The notes beneath the pieces are model-generated. The model searched no databases, had not been told where the DNA came from, and saw only the letters and a program-made list of their open reading frames with translations. Shown piece by piece: positions 12,024 to 25,200 of a stretch of 64,000 nucleotides of DNA. Source of the DNA: Siphonodentalium dalli (lineage: Eukaryota; Mollusca; Scaphopoda; Gadilida; Siphonodentaliidae). Within the stretch, counting starts at the first letter, position 1; each line of letters starts with the position of its first letter. The stretch covers positions 43,905,797-43,969,796 of the forward strand of contig CP136061.1 in the NCBI GenBank assembly GCA_032622095.1. The letters are read 5' to 3'. Made by a program: the position numbers and the translations under genes.

Positions 12024-12760
12024 TCAAAGAGACTGGCCAGAAGTAACTGCTTGGGCCTGCTGACTACGAGAAAACCGTCGTTGGCAACAGTGACGAATTT
12101 CAGGTATAAGTTCACGTCTCGCGCGAGTGTGACATTCTTTGACGGACCCTGTGTGAGATGGGCCTTTGTTCTGCTTTTGTTTTATTGCGGAGGATACACA
12201 CAATGCCATTACATCACACGGGAGGGTTGTCCTCTGATTTGTTCGCAGCTTTGTACTGACAAACGCTGAGAAAATGTTGAGAATTACGAACGGAGTACGA
12301 GCTAGCCCCGGTACCTTTATAGATGCGTCGGTGACAATCCACAGTACATCGTCTCGTCGTGGAAGCGTTATGACTTTGTTGCTCAGAAATAGTTTTTGAG
12401 CATTTTCAAATGATGAAGTCCGGTCATCCGACCACACAATAATGTCTGCAATAAGGAGTGCTGCGTGTGGTGACACATGAGAGATAAAATGTTGAGCTGC
12501 TGTGAACGAACGAAGTCCATGAATGGTGCTCGGGCGATCACATATACTCACAGCAGCTAGTTTGTGACTACTTGCACACCAAGCGTCGTCTGACCATATG
12601 CAACGCAAAATAGTGGACATTTGGGGCACATCCACAGCCGACAATCGAGGACACGAATCCATTTACACAACAAACTAATCTAGAATATCGCCCCCCACAT
12701 GCTGAATAAGTCGTCGGCCATCTTTGCAACAACACACTCATTCAGCCAACAAATCACACA
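12024..12760 (-). mobile_element. Ty3/Gypsy-like pol fragment (RT end, RNase H)
   Basis: Minus-strand pol remnant of an LTR retroelement. At about 12,728-12,701 KMADDLFSM fits the reverse-transcriptase catalytic ADD motif. The open frame from 12,662 continues with STILRCIWSDDAWCASSHKL and CDRPSTIHGLRSF (RT thumb/connection), then LPRRDDVLWIVTDAS (first strand and catalytic Asp region of RNase H) and FVSTKLRTNQRTTLPCDVMA, corresponding to the FSAKL..hQ.tWLPCE.EAL region. The order RT, connection, RNase H is the Ty3/Gypsy order. The part just before 12,662 lies in another frame with a stop. No LTRs, protease or integrase were found, so it is an inactive fragment. Confidence 0.85.
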
Positions 12761-12764
12761 TAAC

Positions 12765-13235
12765 GCGACACATAAGTTCTTCTGAGACAGCGCTGTTTCC
12801 GAACCAGGCATACCCATGGGGGAGCGCGTGTAAACTCTGACCACCTAACACGCGGTGCTGTCACCACAATACTGTATGGAATCATGTGACAATGGTATAT
12901 GCCCGGAACAGCGCCGTCATAACTATATATATCCGTTGAGTTATTTTCCTCAGCATGGAATCAACGTCCGGCATAATAGAGAGCTCAGGGTTGTCCAATC
13001 TGCCGACATCTGCTGAAGCAGTCATTGGGCTTCTTCATCAAGAAAGATGGATTCAGATACTCAAGTCAAACATCTTCTGGTTTCGCAAATATTTCTGGTG
13101 ATTTCAACACGTCAAACTTTGACTTTTGATAACTTAATATATAAAAGTGTATATTTGAATGGTCTATTCTTCGTCCGGAGGGGTGTTCAGGAAAATAATC
13201 AGGCGACATGTAATAACAAGTGTAGAAGGCATCCT
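12765..13235. other. No gene seen
   Basis: No feature is recognised. A short open frame at 13,047-13,262 (+) shows no family resemblance. Confidence 0.35.
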
Positions 13236-13239
13236 ATTT

Positions 13240-13325
13240 CTTGGAGAGAAATATCCAGATAATTAGTTCAACAAACGACCTATGTTCGTTTGTTGAACTT
13301 ATTATCTGAATATTTCCTATGGGAT
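13240..13325. repeat. Inverted repeat hairpin
   Basis: The left arm AAATATCCAGATAATTAGTT, continuing CAACAAACGA, is matched by the inverse TCGTTTGTTGAACTTATTAT, continuing CTGAATATTT, around a loop of under 10 bp. It has a foldback-element form. Confidence 0.75.
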
Positions 13326-13807
13326 AACTACTCATCAATGATGCTTTGGTATTGATATTGTTAATACAGGCGTGTTTCCATGATATTTAGTTAAAGCCAC
13401 TAGGCTGTTTGCGCTCCAAAATACACCTAATAATATTCGCTTTTGAATTTATGCCGGTTTCGAAATAGGTCGAGTTATCAGTGCAGAGATATTTATCCAC
13501 CTCCTACCCCTGTCTACTATAGATATATATTGAAAGCATGACCCAAACTGAACAGCTTGTCAAAATCTTATCCAACAATATTTCAAATACATGCACTTCA
13601 ATGTGTCATATGGTCCGAAGATTATTCTCCGCACGCGATGAGCATCGTATCATAAATCAATGAATAAATACAGAATAGATGATCCATTGCACATTCAGCT
13701 TGACCTTATATTAATATCATTTATTATACTGTTCATTACACAATGTACAATTATATGTTATTATGTATTCATACTGTCCTTATAAGGATGTTTTTGCTAA
13801 TTAAACT

Positions 13808-14590
13808 TATATATCTATATATATATATATACTAGAAGGTGACCCGACTTCGTCCGGGCTTTGACCTTGATTTGTCCATTTTAAAGGTCAAGGTCAAATG
13901 GGGTCACGATTTGATCAGTCCAAAATACTGCACGGACAAAAGTACCCGACAAACGTGCCCGTCGAAATCCATCCGGTTTTACCCGATTTGACCTTGAATT
14001 GATCATTTAGAAGGTCAAGGTGAGGTCGGGATCACGATTTGACCCGTCCAAAACACTCAGTGGACAAAAGTAACCCCATGTATCAAATTTCGTCGAAATC
14101 CAATCAAAATTGGCGATTTGACCTTGAATTGACCCGATTTCAAGGTCAGGGTCACGTCGCACGGGCAAATTAATGAGTCTATGCCACTCCCCGGCCGAAA
14201 ATACCCCCACATACCAAGTTTCATCGAAATCCCGTGATATTCGGGCGTTTGACCTTGAAATGACCCTATTTCAAGGTCAAGGTCACGTCGCACAGGCAAA
14301 TTAATAGGCTCATGTCACCCCTCGGCCGAAAATACCCCCACATACCAAGTTTCATCTAAATCCCGAGATATTCGGGCGTTTGACCTTGAAATTGCCCGAT
14401 TTCAAGGTCAAGGTCACGTCGCACGGGTAAATTAATAGGCCTATGCCAGTTCCCGGCAGAAAATACCCCCACATACCAAGTTTCGTCGAAATCGGTTCGG
14501 CCGTTTTCGAGTCCATCGCGAACACACAGACAGACACACAGACAGACAGATCTTCCAAAATATATAATAGATATATATATATATATAAAG
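13808..14590. mobile_element. 130-bp tandem array with LINE/SINE-like ends
   Basis: Five units of about 130 bp, each starting TTTGACCTTGA (13,861; 13,987; 14,117; 14,248; 14,379), carry an internal palindrome-like pair TTTGACCTTGAA / TTTCAAGGTCAAGGTCAC. The array is preceded by a (TA)n run and ACTAGAAGGTGACCCGACTT. It ends with AAATCGGTTCGGCCGTTTTC followed by a CAGACAGACACACAGACAGA tail and a second (TA)n run. Such ends are typical of RTE- or Penelope-related LINE/SINE families in invertebrates (established knowledge; family not assigned). There is no coding capacity. Confidence 0.75.
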
Positions 14591-14599
14591 CCCATCAGA

Positions 14600-15550
14600 T
14601 AAACTACACCTCGATCCGTCTACTAGACAGATAAAGCATCCTCTATCAGACAGATAAACTTTATAATATGCGAGGAAGAAAGGTTATAAGAACTTGCGAC
14701 AGTTAACCTCCAGCAGTTCGCGAATGACGTCACTGGATCGTAACAACGTTGTGGAGCATCATCAGAACGGACCATGCTGGTTTCCGTTGTTAGCGACAGG
14801 GTCCTTAGAAACGTCAACACCCACAACGTATTTTCGTGCAATCGGTGGCGACACCTTTCTAAAAGATCACACGATGCGCCCCAAAACGCACTTAAATATA
14901 AGTTTGCTATGTTCAGTTGGTGAAGTATATAACTTGATTCAGCAGTTGGCAATTTGTTACTATAAAGTATACGATATTATTCCATGAGCTAGTGCATTTG
15001 TACTGCCGATCTTGGTGCTATACCGCTAGTGCTAAAGTTCAGAGTTTCATGCAATTCATTACGTTTCAAGTACAAACATCCAAATTCACATGACTGCTAT
15101 ACTTGTACAATTCAGTTTTAGATTTGAACGTTACGCGAATCATTTAGATTTTATTAGAAATTACACCATGCTATGATATTTTTCCGGCATAATTTAGAAA
15201 TTATAAAGCGGACTATTTCGCGGTGCAGCGCATGAATACAAAACTGTTTCATAATTAATTAGCCTCTACTATACAGATAAAGTCGCTAAGTAGGTCATCG
15301 CTTCTCTATAAGGAACCTGTGAATTTTTAGATATTTTTTTTGGACAAAACTGCGATAAAATAAATTTAAATTTGTTCGGTGGATAAACAGAACATCCGCA
15401 TATTGTAGCTGAATAGAGAATTTATAGATTCCCACATACTCGCAAAAATAAATTCTTTATTCAGCTACGCTATGCAGATATTCTCTATTTATCCCATACA
15501 ATAAACTATACATGTGATAGCGAAAAGTATCGCGCAACTGTAATCTTTTC
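14600..15550. other. No gene seen
   Basis: No recognised gene. An AT-rich inverted-type motif (GAATAGAGAATTTATAG / GAATAAAGAATTTATTT-like) lies around 15,410-15,490. Confidence 0.35.
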
Positions 15551-15559
15551 TGGGGACGA

Positions 15560-16480
15560 TATTGTATTCCATCAATAAACTGGAAAAGGGAAAGTCAGAT
15601 GGTCCTGACATCAAATAATGTCATGAAATTATTGTAAAGATTTGTGTCGTCTATTCAATGCAAAGATAATACGGACATCTTCCTGACAAATTGCTTGAAG
15701 TGACTTAGTTCCGGTTGTCAAGTTTTTTTTAAAACATGTACATAAACTATATTCATTTGGCTTCCATCCCAACCCACCAGCGGTGTAAGGCAGGGCCCGC
15801 TCTTATTCAATGTATACACCGACAATTTTAGCAGGAATTTGAATGGAACCAACATTTGATGTATGATTGGCTCAAAACTATTGAACCACCTAGCTTACGC
15901 CGATGGTATGTTTGATATCGTCATCTGTGATCGGTCTTCGTCGCCTGTTGCGTGTGTGCACTAACGAGGCTGGCAGATAAAACCTTAGTTACAACACGTC
16001 AAAAACTGTCACATAGCCTTCATCCCTAATTCCATGACTATAGGCATTATTCCAAAACTTAATCTTACGTCCGTTGCTAGTGCCAATTATCTCGGACACG
16101 ATATATTCGACGACCTATCTGACGATGGGGATATACAATCAATATCAGGCTATTTGTCTCAGAGCTAAATTATTTTTGAGAACATTTTTTAAATGTTCGC
16201 AAGCTGTTAAATCGTTGCCAGCTGTGGTCTAACTTCGAGAATATTACTTTAAATAAGCTCAATGTGTGTTACAACAATGCATATAGAACATGTATGGGTT
16301 ATGACAGAATATGTAGTGCTAGTGGTATGTTCGTAAATGATAGAGTGGTGTCTGCCAATGTTGAGACGAAAGTTTGTGTATGATTTTCGTGAAAGTGTGA
16401 GCAAGTCGAATAGCTGTTTTGTCGGCAATAATGAGATCAGATATATATTATACACTTCACTTAATATATTGGAACGAATT
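15560..16480 (+). mobile_element. LINE reverse-transcriptase fragment 1
   Basis: Decayed + strand RT of a non-LTR retrotransposon. At 15,590 GKSDGP matches the K..GPDGI motif, at 15,780 TSGVRQGPLLFNVYTDNF is RT motif B (GVRQG..LSP.LFN.Y), at 15,893 LAYADGM is a mutated YADD motif C, and at about 16,080 SANYLGHDIFDDLSDDGDI is the thumb-region YLG..I motif. Frameshifts and stops occur throughout. It was probably Jockey/CR1-like. Confidence 0.8.
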
Positions 16481-16702
16481 ATTGTATATATGTAAGTCCA
16501 CTGTAGTAAATGTTTGCAGCAATGTGCTATGCTTACAATATAATTGACATGTTGTATATATCTTAGTAATGTATGTAAAGAGAACTAGTATGGACATAAT
16601 TTCTGAAATAAAGATATACGTATACTCTAACTATCTTTCTACGATTATCATATATCCCAGAAAGATGCAGTAAAGTGATACAAATACAACTTTGACGATA
16701 TC

Positions 16703-17100
16703 TAACCCTTTACCCAACAGAAGGGCCCTGTGCCAATGCATTCTCTTATATATGCGAGTCGACCATAGGTCGCCTCGCATATATAAGAGAATGCATTGGA
16801 TTAACACATTAAAAATTATAAAATTGTTAAAGAATGTAAGAAAAAATTGTAAAAAGTGTTAAAAAAAGATTTTTTAAGGCCAATGCATTCTCTTATATAT
16901 GCGAGGCGACCTATGGTCGACTCGCATATATAAGAGAATGCATTGGCACAGGGCATAACTGTAACTATCACAATGTGGTCAAGGAACCGGTTCCAATGAT
17001 ATCCATATTTGTATGGTTCTATTGAGACAGACCGAAGATATTTTAGGCTGTTGAAGCTTTATTTGGCCGGTTTTGGCCGGTTTGTTGTGTAAAGGGTTAA
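16703..17100. mobile_element. piggyBac-like MITE with double hairpin
   Basis: The ends are inverse repeats, CTAACCCTTTACCCAACA at 16,702-16,719 and TGTTGTGTAAAGGGTTAA at the right end. The CCCTTT termini and a right-hand TTAA resemble piggyBac ends (TTAA target), with the left TTAA mutated to CTAA. Inside, two about 70-bp near-perfect hairpins (16,728-16,800 and 16,878-16,950) carry CCAATGCATTCTCTTATATA arms and are themselves inverse copies of each other. It is non-autonomous. Confidence 0.75.
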
Positions 17101-17104
17101 GACG

Positions 17105-17780
17105 ATACACGATATTTGGGTCCCAAACAAAAAGCAGTTTGCATGGCATGGAACAGAAAAGAGCGTTCCGTGTTAGTCTATTCCATATATATCACCCTCT
17201 CTGATTGACAGGTTTTGCTGGTGACTGCCAGGGGCAAAGGTTCGAACATTATACACACTTTAAATGACATATCTTAACTGTGACAGTTGACAGACCAATC
17301 TGATTCATTATTTCTACTTACAAAGATCATACAATGGAATCTTCCCACAAACATTCTTGGTCCGACTGGCGTGAGTATTTAACGTTAACCTCCAGGGTCC
17401 TGAAGTTTTCGGTCCAAGGAAAGAGTTCGCGCTGTCGATCGGTGGCCAACGGCAGACTTTTTGTTTTCCAAAATCGCCAAATAAATCTTCATTTGGCCCT
17501 TACTGTTTTACTATAAACTTTCAAGCCTAAGTCAGCAATCACCTCGATCTCAGGATATCATGAATAAGTTCTCAATATATCCTTGCGCTCGTTAATAACT
17601 TATCACTAGTTGCTCGTCGATGTATGTTAATTGAATAAAAGTCACAAAACGCTTACACTTAAACAAGATGATTAACTCGTATTATGTGTCCTTGGCCAAT
17701 TGACAATACACTACAATACAACAACACGACAAACACGCAAATCGGGCACAGTTATGCTAGCATATACCACATATACCGAC
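17105..17780. other. No gene seen
   Basis: No recognised gene. This is the left flank of segmental-duplication unit A. Confidence 0.35.
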
Positions 17781-18360
17781 CAGACATACAGTTTTGCAAA
17801 TTCCATTGGTTCACATATTCAGGGTACATTTTCTGATTTCGAATTATCAGTTATTTTATTTGAATGCGTATCACTTTATTTGCTTTTTTGTTAATTAATT
17901 ATTTCATTAAATTTATTTGTTTCTTTTTTGTTTTAGTTTCGGTATCTTAGTTTCAATTTGACCAAAGTTTGTAAAAAATTCCCAAATAACTTCAGAAATG
18001 GCCAAAACATTGGCAGAAAGAATTTGAGATCAATAACATGAACCAAGCTGAATAAATACCCCCGATTTGAGTCTGTTTCAGATAGTATATAGTAATATAT
18101 TAAAAAGCTGCTTTTGTTTCGTTCCATATGTGCAAATTCTTTAGGTGAATCGCGAACTCTGCCTATACAGGTTGGTCGAACATGCAGTCATCTAGGGGTA
18201 CTGCCAGTCTTGTGAATTATTCACTATAACAGAGGCAACGCTATCGACACAATCCGTTGGTGTAGTAGTTGCATCGGAGTGTGCTTCATTATGAATGATC
18301 ATAACGCACGATGTCTATAGTTTTTAGTGTTCCACACGGGAACTTATATATTTTGTTCGT

Positions 18361-18592
18361 CCACCATGCAGTTTATATCAATGCGCGACAGACAACGCCG
18401 TATATATGCATGGTTGGAGACCAACATCTGAATGGTGATGTTGCATAAATGAAATGGGCCTCCGTGCATTTTCGTCTACCATGCAGTTTATATCAATGCG
18501 CGACAGACAACGCCGTATATATGCATTGTCAGAGACGAGCCTCTGAATGATGCGGTTGCACAAATGCAATAGTCCTCTGTGCATTCACAGGA
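18361..18592. repeat. Tandem 115-bp repeat upstream of gene A
   Basis: Two copies start CCATGCAGTTTATATCAATG followed by CGCGACAGACAACGCCGTATATATGCA. The same pair is present upstream of gene B (51,608-51,815). Conservation as a pair in both paralogues leaves a role in transcription possible, but this is untested. Confidence 0.7.
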
Positions 18593-18824
18593 CAATAAAA
18601 AAGGATGAAGTGTGCTGATGTTAGCTTATATGTAGACCCGTATTCAGGCGTTGTGCGACCAATGCCGAGTTTTGTTTATCATGTTGCTAGCGAACGGTCC
18701 CATTTGGTATAACTATATATCTTGGTCCGCGGTGCAGTCTTCAACAAGACTAGCACTAGAAAAGTTGTTTCTTAATTGGGTTTCGTCTATTTGATAAAAA
18801 AAAACATCCCAGAAAACGCAAGCA

Positions 18825-18832
18825 TTTATACA
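18825..18832 (+). promoter_or_regulatory. TATA-like box of gene A
   Basis: TTTATACA followed by CAGGGGCAG lies 86 bp before the start codon of gene A. The same motif sits at the equivalent place before gene B, inside a well-conserved block. This is positional inference only. Confidence 0.4.
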
Positions 18833-18917
18833 GGGGCAGTTCTGTGCCGGGGGCTCGTGATACAGGAGGCTAACCCCGTCCATCGAGACTTGCTTTCACA
18901 CAGTACCAGTCGGTATC

Positions 18918-19203
18918 ATGAGATACTCGGAAGGAATATCGTTCGTTCTCTTAATAATTTTGATAGGCGAAGAAGCATCTTCTCTGATCACCAGCGTAAT
19001 TTTCCGGAGAATCACACCTCTGGCTCCGTTTGCCAACACAGTACAGTATTCTGTGGTCGCTGACTCGAAATCAGTGTGTGCCAAAATATGCCTGACATCA
19101 GAGCGATGTCCCATGTTCTCGTTTGATAAACGGACCCGGATTTGTCACATCGCTGAAGGTTTCTTGGATGTACCTGGCAGTCCGGTTTATGGAATCCAAA
19201 ATG
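18918..19203 (+). CDS. Gene A exon 1 (signal peptide, PAN-like)
   Basis: 286 nt from ATG to the donor GTGAGT, ending one base into a codon. It codes the signal peptide and the four-cysteine PAN-like module. The start is the first ATG of the frame, and the corresponding ATG is conserved in copy B. Confidence 0.85.
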
Positions 19204-22200
19204 GTGAGTACTGATGCAAATCAGGGAGTTGGCAACTTTGGCCAACATTTTAACAAGTAAATTACATGTCCGAAGCAACACTAGTTGGGAATTTCTGGTT
19301 GGATTATGAGACTGATGATTGTGAAATCCTGTGATCCCCGCGTTACGAATTCACAGTGGTGCAAGATCGATGTAGCATACGGTGTAAAAAACGGTGTAGA
19401 TACACACAAGATGGCGGGCATCGGTAGCTCGTCTGGATATGGGCTCTGTAAATCATGATGTTTAAAGATATTCAGATTGTGAGGAATATCGTCCTTGAGA
19501 AACATATTTGGAATTAAGTCGCTTTTTTACGGGGATACAATATTATTTGTGAATTGTATGGATATTATTGTAAAAATAAACAGGTTTGAAACCAACATTT
19601 CTGACGACTTGCAACGAGTCGAGGAAACTGGAAGTTTTAACTATTGTTGGTGTTATCGGTACTGCCTTTATTATAAAACTTTGTCAAGATATTGTTATTA
19701 TGATTATGGCATGGCATTTGATTGTTTGTGTGGCGTTTTGTAAAATTGATATAATCGACAATAATTAAAACAACCTTTTTCTGGTGTAGAATATTTTATT
19801 GACGGTGTAAATTGTTGCTTGGATGCCAAAATAACAAGGCTGTATGACGGTGTAGACGTAAATCTCATTAGCGGTATAGATTGGATATTGTGAACTCAAT
19901 ATTCGTGAGACAGTCATGCGAATTGCTTGAATTTCAATAAAATACCAAATCAATTTGAGAAAATATTTCATTGTGATCTAATTTGTCAATATTTTGCACT
20001 CTATTCTTGTCATGCGATTTTGCTTTACGAGTTGTTAGACAAATAGTCCAAGATATGTTACTAATTGTATGGGTGATATTTAAATTAGTATAGTATTTTT
20101 ATCTACTCAATATCAAAATAAAAAACGATGTGATGTTATAGTTTCTTCTCACAATAAGTATAGGCTATCATAGACCACAGTCATGCACTTGACATATCGT
20201 TTGATGGCGCCTCTTCCATCAATGATATCCTTGTCTTCTGCGAAGGACACTTAGATTGATTCAATGATGAAATGAAACAAATGAATGTCTAGTAAAGGAT
20301 ATTTTGTGGTGGGTAGGCGGAGTGCGCATGCTCATCGTCAGTAAAAAAATGAATATAAAACAGTTTTATTTTAGTTGAAAAATCGTGCCGTATCCTTGGT
20401 TACTTCCTCTTGCGGCGGAATCGCAGTCGTGTGTACGTAAACATCTAGATGGAATTTCGTATGGTTGTCAATCATATGGAAATAAATAGACTACACATTC
20501 GTATTAAAATTTAGCGCAAGATATTTTTCTCTCGGTTTTAAATTCGCACACTCATGCGCGAAAAATAGTACTGCGCTAATTGAAATATGCGCCATGTCGT
20601 TTTTGCATTCTCGAATAGCCACGGAAATGCCGTCATCTTAGGTAATATATAATTTTTTACATTTTTAACGCATTGGTTTTGTTTTCGTTAAATAAGACAA
20701 CATATATCATGCTCTATAAATAACACATAAACTATAATTTGAAAATATAAAAGATTAGGCCTAGCTTTAACCTAAGATGTGGGTTTCCATGAATGTGCTC
20801 GACGTTGCTAGCTAACACTGGTATAAGGTTTGTTTGAGAGGGTCGTAACTTACATAAATTACGTTCAAAATAGGAGCAATTACATGAATCAAATTCATCC
20901 AATGTATTTCTGTGGATATATGCTTATATATTTGTGGCGATTTGTAGGTGATTATACATCAACTCGAATATATTGCACTGATATTTACCATTTGAAAGAC
21001 AAATCACCACAAAATGCATAACCTTAATAGTATAGTCACTTGGTACCAGACAGCGACTGAGATATGTTTTTGTGAAGTATGTGGAAAATATACAATACTG
21101 CAAATTCGTCTGTTAGTATTAACAAATCAATGTTATGTTAAGGTTAGATTTGATGAATTATATAAGCTGGGCTAAGGAAAGGATATGCCACATCATTGTG
21201 ACAACGCAGTGGTTTGTTTGTGCAATGAATTGATTATACGCCCGTCACCAAAAACCACATCTACACCGTCATTATTATTGTCTAAAATGTCATCTACACC
21301 GTCATAGTAGCATGTTATTTTTTTAAAGATGATTTTCACTCGAATTATTGAAAAATAGCCAAGTTTATGTCCACACATTTGCGTAATTTATTCCATAGAC
21401 ATATTCTCCTAGGTATGCGAACACACCCGTGTGATTAATCAGCTCATTATGTGATCATTTTGTAGAATAGAGCCACTGGGGTAATAAATTAATTCTCATT
21501 TTAATTACAGTGTTGTTTGTATCGTTCATGGAGCACATGAGTGTATTTTGCACTCATCCATGGCCAAATTCATTCATGTGTTGCATATATTCTGTTGATT
21601 ATAAAAGGAGATGGTGACGCATTTAGATGGTGACGCATTCAGATGCGAATGGGATATACAAATAGGTGTTTAAAACCAACATGGAAATATGATATCGTTT
21701 GAATAAAAGTTTAGTGATCTTGGTCAATATCAAGGATTGCTTTAATGAAATCAAGGGCAAGATACATGTCAGTATTATTTCTCATAGATGTATATAGTAT
21801 GCTGAAATCGAATGAAACAAACCAATATTGTGACAAATGATCTGGTTCTACATGAAGCCAAGAATATTTGCAGATAGCTATAGTTCATTGCAAATTGTAA
21901 CAATTATAAAAAAAATGTAGTGATCGGAGACTCATCTAACAAATTCCCCAAAATATGTGAAGCGGTAGTATTAATTGCAGAATGTGCATTTCAGGCACAA
22001 TATTAAGGGAGGGTATATATAGGATATTCCGCCTCGTTTAATTATTTTTCCCAATGCCCGACAGAGGGGAATATATAAATCCACATACATCGCGTCCAAT
22101 ACCACCGGATTTCGGGAAAAATTAAGTTGGAGCATAATGCAGGGGATGTAAAAAATCGAGTCATAAACCATTAATTTTGTATAAATAATATTTATTGATT

Positions 22201-25200
22201 TTTGGTATATTATGTTCGATCATATAGTGCAGGGGACGTGCATATTCATTCACGCAAATATAAGACTCCAAACCATTAAACAAAACTACAACTTTACCTG
22301 GCCCGGCGACGGTTGTATACAATCTGATACCGCCGTGAGTTGCCAAGGCCATGTATGAACTTTCACTCTTGTCATTAGTCAGTGGGAATAAATGCCGATC
22401 AGTTTAATCAGCTGGGTGTATAGATAACGGGACGAGTATATGCTCTTGTGTGAATGATTGGATAGCACGTGGAAGGTATTTCGTCAGATCAATTTGAGAA
22501 AGCCATGTAAAACATGGAGCCATAAACCGAACATTTATACAATCGGGTGATATAACGGAAATTTGGAACAATTCCATCTTACATAACTGAGAACAAAGCC
22601 GAGCGTGCATTGTGAGCAAAGTTATATTAAATGCCAAATCACCTTCAACTCTCATTAATTTTGTAAAAACAAAATGATTGTTCGTACATTATGACAATCA
22701 AAATAGCTTGAACAATACACGATAAACAGGTTATCATTGTTTTGATAGTTTTTCAAACAAATATCGAGTATGATATTTATTGTTTTTAGACCAAAAGTCT
22801 AAATTTCCCCAATATTTGACAAATGTATGTTAGGACTGACATTGTCATAAGTTGGACATATTCCATACAGCCATATATGGATTAATTTGTCATGTTGAAA
22901 ATGTGTGGTACTTATAGTTGGAAGTTTTCGGCTCACGGGGTGGGGGTGTCAAGTAACGAAATTTAGACTAGATCAAGTGGCGTGGTAGTTGAACATTATA
23001 AGTGGGACACCACCAACTGAGCCCTCAAAACGCGTCCCAGAAACCACATAAACTCACCAGCTGTTATCAGCTTCACACAGCACATATAGTTATCGTGTAT
23101 AGAAAATATACATGTCTTGATATATGTGAGTTCCATGATAAATTATATTTAACTCAAGTGTTGCCCATAACATATGAACTGCCATGGCGACTAATGTTGT
23201 TTCAGGGGCGTGAGCACAAGTGTGTGTTTCACCATTAAGGATCTTGAGACTCCAAGTTTTGTTTGCTAGCCATTTAAGTGTGCATCGCTCCTCATAGTTT
23301 GCATCTGTGCACAAATTTTCAATATATTTCCGACTGTTGGATGTTTGATGAGCCAGTAATTCGAAAATTATTGAACCTATTGGCTTGATGCAAATGAATT
23401 GTACCGATTTCGGATATATATATATAGTTGGTTCGTGGGAGGGAGGACTCAGTGAGAGATGTCTAAATCGTCAATAAATATAACGTCCATTCGATTCTAA
23501 TAGCTTTTGGTCCAGATATTCGCATATAAGTTCAACTTTTGAACCAGTCCAAACTTCCAATTTCTCAACAAATCCATTTGCACACCCCTGCAAGTTCAAC
23601 CTCAAGCTTTCCGGCTGTTAGAAATGTATAACACAACACGCCCCTAATTTCTACGACACAATAAACGAACAAAATCAACCTATTTTTGTTTTGTGTGACA
23701 TTGCCAGTTCAGGCATGGGAATTCCAACTGATGAAAATCGTGACCAAGGTTGGATGTGGGTAAAATAAGTACATTATACTCCAATTCCCCATCTGCCCCC
23801 AAACTGTGATGAAAACGCTCAACTGTTAGAAATTTCCAAACTGAATCAACAGCAGTTAGAACTTCCAAACACTAAATACGACATTGTTTGTTTTGATATA
23901 GTTTACTTGTCTGTATGATGTTCAGTGTACAATTGGTTTTCCAAAGGGGGAGAGGTCATGCAAATTCAAGTGTTCTCATATTTAACGTTTTGCCTTTAAA
24001 GATGCCCTGTTCGATATGACTCCATGGAACAACCATATGTACGTGTTCTATAGCAGAACATAATTACATCAGACACATGAACCCATTGATATGAGGTTTT
24101 GAAAACCAGATGCCGTCTTCGAATAGATAGATTTAACACCTTTTTAATATTTGTCAGCCAAGCAATAATCCAATAATCGTGCTTTATTTGGAGCGGCCTT
24201 GCTGCTGTCGCCCAAAACCATAGACAATAAAGAGCGTTATCAATTTTGAGCTTTTGTGGTTGTTTTCAATGTATTACTCATGGATTAGTGTGTGGAATTT
24301 TGTGATACCTGTGCATAATAATGATATTACAGCCAACGTTCCTGGTATACCGAATTAAATCCGCTGATTGGTGTCATATAATTATGCTCTTCGTACTGTA
24401 TTATGTAGCCTCTTTTTTGGAAGCGTGTTACTGTTAGTGGATATATAAGGCACACAGGCTTACACTAGCTGGTATCTTAACAATAATTGGGAACATTTTA
24501 ATATACCCCGGTTATTGTTAAGATAATTACCAGCTCTTGTTTGTTAGCGGGGTATAGTCTAGATTACTATACAAGGGAGAACAATATGAAACATGGCGGC
24601 TGTGGATTAAAACAGTGTAATGTCTGAGGCCAGGTGGCTTTAAACCAACCCTTATGCCAAACTAACCTATAGGGCGTGGTTTCAGAGTTCCACTGGACCA
24701 TGAAAGTCTACACGCGTGGGTGCGGGAGTTGTGGTACCGACTCTTGGGTTTACTTCACTATCAAATGGAAGGTTCTCCGTGAATTCTCATCCATCGTTAA
24801 CACACCAAAGACCACGTTCGACAAGGCGAACTTCGATGATTGCGAACCAGGCGCGATCGACGATTGGCAGCTAACATCACCCTACAGTGTACCAGTGGCT
24901 ATCATCTGGCGCACGGAAAAATGGAGGAACGTAGCTGATATGTGGAAACTATGGAAGGTGAGAAACAATATTGGTGGTAACATGTTAATTTGAGGGAGGC
25001 GTGGTTGGTTTGGTACGTTCGTTGGTTGATTGATGTTTGGCGTCGTTTCCATAGGTTTAGACCATAAATGGGCTATATTAAGACTCCTTGGCGACTTTCT
25101 CAAATTATCTGGCACCCAAACGAATGAAGATCCCTAAATGGTTATACATCGCTAACACCGTGAAGCGAAAAATATACATGCCCGCCTAAGATTAAACTGG

